The notes below the pieces were generated by a model. The model was not told where the DNA came from, did no database searches, and worked only from the letters and a program-made list of their open reading frames with translations. Positions 57,868 to 64,000 of a stretch of 64,000 nt of DNA are shown here, piece after piece. Position numbers and translations under genes: made by a program. Source of the stretch: Topomyia yanbarensis (taxonomy: Eukaryota > Arthropoda > Insecta > Diptera > Culicidae). The DNA lies in contig NC_080670.1 of the NCBI RefSeq assembly GCF_030247195.1, forward strand, positions 211,284,546 to 211,348,545, in the 5' to 3' direction. Within the stretch, counting starts at the first letter, position 1, and each line of letters begins with the position of its first letter.

Positions 57868-58850
57868 TGACCTGAAACTCGTAATTTACTTACTAGCCTC
57901 CGTTGTCGAAAGGGATTCGAGCTGGCCATCACTCAAAATAGGCAACCGCGTCAAGTATTGTTTGCGTGCTTCGAATATGTCATTTTTAGTCTTAAGGCTA
58001 CGTACATTTTTCCCCTATTCCACGCTTCTGGCTTAAATGTTCCACATACAGCCATGTGCAACAGCTCCCTTTCATGCACAATATGCACACATTTTCGTCC
58101 ACTTTCAGATCTTCCAGCTCAACATCTTCCACCTTTCTGGCAAGCACTAGCTTCTGCAAGCCAGTATTTCCGAGGTTATCATCTCTACGGTGATACAAAA
58201 ACACCCGATTTAAGGAAACTGAAACGAGAAACTATGTATCCGACGATTACAAGTCCGAACAGTTTTGATTTTCGGGATGCAGTACGGACCCCGTGATCCG
58301 TTTTCACAGAAAACAAGTTGATCGTTAAATCATGAAAGTACATAACCTCATAAACAACGCAACGTATCGTCTTGTTACTCACGCTCACCAGCATCCTTAC
58401 TTCGCCAGCGTAATGACTGATGAGCTTCTGCCCAGATATTGCCACACTGATAATAACCTGTTGTTCTAACTTGTACAGCTTCTTCTACTCTACTATGCTT
58501 CCGGACGCTCCACTATAAAGAATCCACCGAAAATCATCTTTATCAGCATCGTCGGTAGTCAAAAATGCCTTATCATAGTCAGCATCAGCAATGTTGACCA
58601 TTTCCTTATTTCTCTTCCTCTGTTTGCTGGAATCCATCCCTGCTTTGTTTCCGAATAAGAATTCCGATTAAAATTACACTTCCGACAGACTTTACTTCAA
58701 CCGCGTGATTGTCACCTTCCTCGCGAAAATTTTTTTCGCGATGGAAAAATGTTGCCATTCCAACCAGCCTACTACGATACCCACCTTGGCAGGAAAGCGA
58801 GCTTTGTGGTTGACCCTTTAGAAACATTTGACAAACGACGGACGAATTGA

Positions 58851-60049
58851 GTGTTGGACAGTAGACTGATGTGTCGATTGGTCGATTTTATAATATCCAT
58901 GGGGAAAGCTTCAATATCGCCTAGCAAGGACCCTCCGTTTATCCAATGAAGAACGGCATCCAAAATGGGTCTCGTGTTGGACAATTTTCAAATAATTTTT
59001 TTAATGAGTTTTGTCTAAACAAAAGTCATCGAACATATTACGAATAAGACGATGTTGGCCGCCATCAAAAGCACACAGCCTTGGTACTACATATCGTTAC
59101 CCAACTTGATCTACTGTTTCAAACCGACTTCGCAGCCGATTCAAAGGGTATAGGACAATTGCACGAACAGTGCTACGGTCTTACTGGTCACTGTACATCC
59201 TGGTCGACGTGTAAAAATCTGAACACTCTTTGTCGCCCGACAAAAATTTGACAACACACTGAAGACTGACTTATCGGCGAAAAACATCGAAATCGACACA
59301 AGCAGCTGCTTTATTAGGCCGTGACCCAACTATCGCATGCTCCAGCGTCCGCTTCTCTCTCTGTCTTCTCATTATCTGTGTTCATTATTCTGTTGCCTAA
59401 ATATTTACAACTGCTCTCATGGTCCATTGTTTTACGCTTCCGGAGAAACCACAGAACACGGGTGTAATAGTTTCTCGGGAAACAGTATGGCTAACGCTTG
59501 TTATTTGTTTTATGGCAAACTGCCTCCCCCATATTCTACTAAACCAAATCCAATAATTTCCACCTGGTGTTCGCTGAGATCAATGCTGATTGTTGTTTAT
59601 ATGTGTGTGAGTGTTTGTGTTGAGAGTGGTTCATTCGCGTGGGTTTGCTTCCCACCCGTCACTAATACTACCACGAAGAGGAAACAAAACAAAGCAGAAC
59701 AAATAGGCGTGTGCATCTTCGTTCGAAGAGCCTAATTTTTACAGTTTTCCGTAACTTTCTACACAGATCTCCCCTTTCCTTAACTTGTTTCTTGTTTTTT
59801 TTTGTTTCTTTGTAATATAGGCACTGTTTTTTCTTCTTAAAATTTAGTTTCTCGATTTTTGTTTTGTTTCCGTTCACTGAGAGCTACGAAATTGGAGGTC
59901 AACCTGAAGAGAACCGAAACGTAAGAGGTTGTTAGACCAGACCACAACACCCACTTGATTAATCGTGGTACATTTCTATAGCAGAAGAGGTGTGTACAGG
60001 TGCAATACTCTCGAACCAGGTTGGAGATCCTGTTCAGAAAATCAGCCGC
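58851..60049. other. Probable scalloped 3' flank
   Basis: No gene is recognised. The part from about 59700 to 60049 is A/T-rich and likely scalloped 3' untranslated sequence. A frame at 59141-59329 (minus) might be transposase debris, but I cannot support it. Confidence 0.3.
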
Positions 60050-60679
60050 TTAGTCGCCACTCTCGATTAACGCAACCGATGTTGTTGTTGTTGTTGTTGT
60101 ACCGATTGGCTCGAGCTCGAGCTGAGTCTGCTGCTGCACAATGGCAGCAGCCACCGTCCGGTAATCCTCCCCGCCGATAAATTCCTGCTTTACCGACTTG
60201 CATACGGCGGCAGCTGCTGCCGCAGCCATTAGACTACTGTACTGGTGGTGTTGGTGGTGGTGGTGATGATGCTCATGGGAGTCCACCGGCGGGAGTACGG
60301 ACGAGCCCTGCTCGGAATCAGTAGCCGTTGTGGAAACCCCGGCAATCACTAGCTGCTCCTGTTGTAGGCCACCATCATCACCCATTCCTAGCCCGAGAGC
60401 TGCTGCTGCTGCTGACTGGTCATCGGTAATGGTCGGTATTGCAATGCTGTCTACATTGCCGACACCTGCTTCTACTCCCCTGTTATCGTTACGGTTACTG
60501 CTAGCGTTATTGTTATTGTTACTATCGTTACCGTTATTGTAGCTAGTGTTTCTAAGATTACTTAACATTAGACTGCTACCGCTGCTTCTGCTGCTGCTGT
60601 CAACAGCAGTTTGGCTCTGAAGTGGCTGCTGCTGATTGTGGTGGCTAGCAGCGGTAAGGGACGCGGTGCTGATCTCATG
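60050..60679 (-). CDS. Candidate stop-codon readthrough extension of scalloped
   Basis: Directly after the scalloped UAG (60682-60680) the same frame stays open for 209 codons to a TAA at 60052-60050. The encoded segment is low-complexity: SSSS, QQQ, NNNNN, an AAAAA run, HHHHHH near 60270, a second alanine run and a threonine run. Non-repetitive parts include KSVKQEFIGGEDYRTVAAAIV near the end, with a VKQE sumoylation-type motif. The base after UAG is C, a context associated with leaky stops in insects. An internal ATG (60566-60568) exists, but no separate promoter or splice site is seen. Open frame by triplet-repeat bias is the alternative explanation. Confidence 0.5.
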   Translation of the reverse strand, partial: HEISTASLTAASHHNQQQPLQSQTAVDSSSRSSGSSLMLSNLRNTSYNNGNDSNNNNNASSNRNDNRGVEAGVGNVDSIAIPTITDDQSAAAAALGLGMGDDGGLQQEQLVIAGVSTTATDSEQGSSVLPPVDSHEHHHHHHQHHQYSSLMAAAAAAAVCKSVKQEFIGGEDYRTVAAAIVQQQTQLELEPIGTTTTTTTSVALIESGD

Positions 60680-61658
60680 CTATTCCTTCACCAGACGGTA
60701 GATGTGGTGCTGGGCGCCATGCTCCGACGTGGACACCTCAAACACAAATGCCACACAGAGCAGCGTCTCGTCGGTTTCCTTGTTGGAGATGACCTAGGGT
60801 AGAAATGAGAAAATAACTTAGCATTGCTAGATGGATTTAGCACAAATTGGACACCTACCTGCAGGATGGTGAAGTTCTCCAGCACACTGTTCATCATATA
60901 CTTCTCGGGCAGGTGCTTCAGTTTGTTGATAAAGTTGATCATATAGTCGCACATCGGCGACCGGCTGATCCGGTACACGTACCGACCATTCTCGAAGCGG
61001 GAGTATTCGGTTTCGACCTTCTCCACCACCTGTTTGCCGAAGGAGCACACCTTGGTGGAGCAGGTAATCACCATGTTGTCATTGCTTTCGTAGCTGGAGA
61101 AAGGAATCGAAAATCTTAGAAACTCCGTTCGTAACAAATTAAAAACAGAAGATACTCACTGACTGCCGACACCGTAGAAGGCACCAGCATCACTCGCGAT
61201 GTTGGTATTCAGGTCCGCCCAGAACTTAACCAGGAAGAACGCATTGCTGGGACCCTTCTCGTACAGTTCCTTCAGACCGCCGGCCTTCTGGGGGAACTTG
61301 TCGTAGATTTCTTTCACCTCGACCGATTCGAGCAGCGGGTGAGCTGGCTGGTCGCCTATATGTACAAATAAGTGCTTGTGGTACTAAAAAAAATAGAGAA
61401 ATTAGTATATATGAAAAATCAGTGATCCAAAAAAAAAAAAAAACTCACAGTATCTTCAACACGCAACTCCAGGTAGGCGCTGTACTCGACGAGGCGGAAT
61501 TTGTGCGTCGCTATCGCTCGTCCCTCCCAGGGGTGTGCCGCCTGGAGGCCACTGTCGGAGACGGCCGTAGCCGTTTTTCCCATCGGTCCGTAAGCTGCCT
61601 GGGCGAAGGGTTTGACGTCCTGCGAGGTGCTGGGTTGCAGACCCGGCTGCCAGAATTG
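60680..61658 (-). CDS. sd: Scalloped (TEAD transcription factor), last four coding exons
   Basis: Scalloped is the nuclear TEAD partner of Yorkie and Vestigial in Hippo and wing signalling. Exons: 61658-61449 (starts [18 protein letters not shown], ends LRVEDT), 61383-61160 ([10 protein letters not shown] to FYGVGS), 61093-60859 ([20 protein letters not shown] to NFTILQ) and 60793-60680 ([13 protein letters not shown] to IYRLVKE-TAG). All have GT-AG borders and phases agree, giving 260 residues that form the C-terminal Yki/Vg-binding domain. The N-terminal TEA DNA-binding exons are missing, presumably beyond 64000 after a long intron. The end, HHIYRLVKE, is where TEAD proteins normally stop, yet the frame continues. 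Confidence 0.95.
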
Positions 61659-64000
61659 CTGTGAGGATGTAAATAAAATATGGATGGTGTGTGGTTAAAG
61701 TCAGAAGTTTCGTTAATGGGTTTGTGATTAGCGAACAACAACTTAAAACTGGAGATTAGGATGATGTTACACAGGAATGAATGATAATGAATTGTTTCAG
61801 TTCATTTTGATTCAACGTCTAAGGTAAAATTAATCAAATTTTAACTACACGACAGTAGATGGTGCTAGTGCACAGTCAAAATATTTGTTTAGTTTGATAA
61901 TTTTTTCGAACTCGAAATTAGTTTCGAAATATTTCGACTACACTAGATTTTCTTATCACCACCATCAGGGTGCTTTTAATCATGAATGTATTTTAGATTT
62001 CCAGGTTACTCCAGGGATCTAGGGCCATAATTTTCCAGTTTCCTTGAACGCCAGGTAGATGCCGTCGCTTCCGAATTCGACGAGCCTGAAGCCATAACTC
62101 CAATGCTATCATCGACATCACCCTGCTTACACCCAACCTTGACTCCACCCTGTGCTGATCCGATCCAGTTCCTCAGCCTCGCACGACATCTCAAGCCAAG
62201 AAGCAGCACCGGACACTGACAACCCGTATAACCAGTCAGAATAAACTCATCTACTATGCAAACACTCAATCGCAAAGTCAGCAAACAACAATATCTAGAA
62301 AATTCAGTAGTCGAAATAAAACAAAATCCTTCTGTCGACTCCAACCGGAAACTTGTCCCCCGATGCATCCTCAGCGATTGTTGGGTTTTACCCAGGCAAG
62401 ACCTCTACCGACTACCCTAAAAACCTTCTAGCCCTAAAAACCTTCTACCCATAGAGCGACACTTCTCCTCCGATCCGCCAACAAAACCCTCGGTGCTATA
62501 GTACCAACTCCTGGTCACCGTAATAAGAACTACACCAATCGTTGGTTGTGCAGCCCAAGGCCTAGGGCATCCTCGGGTAAGTTCCACCGATCGTCTAGCC
62601 CGATCCGATCCATCTGTCCATTTCTCTCTTACAGAGTCATATGGCACCAAATCAGCCGTTTCAACGCTAAACCTAAAAGACATCGATGAATCAACACATC
62701 TGCCTGTGCCGGGTCACTGCAATGGTCCCCTAGCGACTGTTGGCACAGAATCATTGGAATATTCCCAGACAAGTATTCCCCACAGCAAGCTTGCAAAAAC
62801 TACTAAGGTCCGCGCGAAAGCCGGACTTTACCAAGTCAACCTTACCAGAGAGGAGTCCAATATCACAACCCAGAGATATCATGAGCCAAAACCTTCAGGT
62901 ATTCCTCGAAGGAGAGGAGTCTATAGAAGAAAGCCTGGGCCCACGGCCTGCTGGATCCAACCATCCTAGGATCACGGACTCAGATACGATAGATGCTCAT
63001 GGTACCCTTCCAGAGAGGACTGAGCAAGATCGTGATAAGGTTCACTCGCCAATCTTCCCACCAAGGTTCGGTGAGAATCACTTCCCGATCCCCGCTCATC
63101 CAACAGTGGAATATGGATATCCCCCGGGCTACATCGGAATCTACAGCTGATAAACGCCAAAATTCAACCAATGTCGTGATTCGTCGGTATTCGTGATAGG
63201 CTAAAAACCGAGATAACTCGATTTCTAGTCTCGGAACCCGGTTTGACATCTTATCCACACACCTCGATACGAAGCTTATAGCCGTGACACAAACCATATT
63301 CTAACCAGTCAGATGTACGGTGGTGTCCCGCTAAACAACTGAAGAATATCCCATTCTTGTCGTTAGGGGAACTCAAACTTCCATAAATCGCTGTGGCGCT
63401 CTGGCAAATGGCTGCATTCTTCCATGACTTCAACGTAACAACGTACATAACAACGGAAGCTCCACCTATATTTCAGGCGAACACTCTTAAGCCCTAGATC
63501 TATCTTTCTGCTCCGTAAACCACGCCGAAGCCTGTGGTTGGTCCGCTCGAAGTTTTGATTTTTTAATAGCCGGTCGATCCCATGATTAGTTCTCAGACGA
63601 TCGACTCCAGAGTGGCGCTTACGCTACCAAGTTTAGACTAGCGGTGCGAAAGGTTACAACTGGTTTCAATGTATACTACTGCAGCGGAGGCTCCGTCACG
63701 TTCAAACAGCTACGAATGGTATGGTGATACAATTAAATAATTAGCTGACTTGGTTTTCCAAAACAAATAGTCCATTGTGTTTGATGAACTGTGCATCCAA
63801 TTTATTTGGTTGAACTTGATGAATTCGTCGATATAATCACGTTAACTAATCAGAAGATTTACCCCCAGTTTGGAATTTATGAGGAATATAACATTTTTAG
63901 GAGTCTTTCTAGTAGAACCCACTCATGATTGGTATTCCTACTCCTATTTCCAATGATTCTGTTTCCGGAGATGTGGTATTGCTCCAGAAATTCTTTCAAA
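61659..64000. other. Probable scalloped intron
   Basis: It lies 5' of the first scalloped exon seen. From about 62030 to 63480 the sequence is GC-richer, with an open frame at 62740-63150 (plus; SQNLQVFLEGEESIEESLG) that is proline-rich and unrecognised. This may be a retroelement fragment. No TEA-domain exon is found. Confidence 0.35.

Larger units (their letters stand above)
57489..57870 (+). mobile_element. Insertion carrying a hammerhead ribozyme and a palindromic MITE
   Basis: CCTGAAACTC occurs at 57479-57488 and again at 57871-57880, flanking this 382-bp block. Inside, from left to right, lie a TTTCACCCTAAGGAGGAAAA segment (also found, inverted, next to the 52.8-kb hammerhead), the complete hammerhead, and a foldback MITE. 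The target duplication implies that the block, or a precursor of it, inserted as one unit into copia sequence. Confidence 0.6.
56291..58850 (-). mobile_element. Copia-type element, degenerate
   Basis: Minus-strand blocks in order of translation: a protease-like WILYSGASGS near 58500 (the usual DSGA aspartate is Y), a YFHDLTINLFSV block near 58340, a pre-integrase GLQKLV..ENVCILCMKG block near 58150-58060, and reverse transcriptase LYVDDTLLA near 56960. Heavy frame decay throughout. A hammerhead-bearing insertion with a 10-bp target duplication interrupts it at 57489-57870. Confidence 0.7.

Noticed and set aside
60330..60542. Plus-strand leucine-rich open frame
   Set aside because: It is the antisense of the repetitive scalloped downstream frame.
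1..64000. CRISPR arrays, bacterial operons or integrated viral genomes
   Set aside because: No regular spacer repeats, no bacterial-type operons, and no viral protein beyond retrotransposon domains was recognised.

Overview
The window is eukaryotic nuclear DNA from a dipteran, most likely a culicine mosquito. Spliced genes with GT-AG introns encode insect-type proteins. They sit in AT-rich sequence packed with decayed non-LTR retrotransposons (RTE-like and Jockey-like), copia and gypsy LTR fragments, mariner and hAT DNA elements, and MITEs. The genus call is an inference from this repeat load and gene structure. I see no bacterial, phage or CRISPR features.

Four host genes can be supported. 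(1) enhancer of rudimentary, e(r)/ERH, plus strand, two coding exons (4216-5177), with a TATA-box promoter near 3720. (2) MAK16, the 60S ribosome-biogenesis factor, minus strand: exons 1-2 at 38657-37740 and the last exon 18.65 kb away at 19089-18919. Most of the repeats in the window lie inside this intron. (3) A peptidase E-type alpha-aspartyl dipeptidase, plus strand, two exons (46839-47616). (4) The last four coding exons of scalloped (TEAD transcription factor), minus strand (61658-60680); the DNA-binding exons are outside the window. A possible signal-peptide first exon lies on the plus strand at 34390.

Layout: 1-5.6 kb holds two MITE-like repeats and e(r). 5.9-9.2 kb holds retroelement debris. 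9.2-11.2 kb holds a tandem pair of degenerate histone H3 copies, the second with a histone 3' stem-loop. 11.3-17.7 kb holds non-LTR fragments and a copia element split by an RTE-like insertion with a 12-bp target duplication. 18.9-38.7 kb is MAK16 with its repeat-filled intron. 39.8-44 kb holds Jockey-like fragments, one split by a mariner-like element, and a GC-rich LTR-like block with three similar hairpins. 46.8-47.6 kb is the dipeptidase, followed by a pyrimidine-rich untranslated-looking stretch. 51-59 kb holds MITEs, non-LTR, gypsy and copia remnants and two hammerhead motifs. 60-61.7 kb is scalloped.

The two most interesting observations are these. First, there is a complete type III hammerhead ribozyme at 57530-57604: full CUGAUGA/GAAA core, GUC cleavage site and three paired stems. 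Three damaged plus-strand relatives at 24.0, 46.2 and 52.8 kb carry compensatory changes. Second, an open reading frame of 209 codons continues in frame directly after the scalloped UAG stop, which suggests a readthrough extension rich in Q, N, A, H and T runs.
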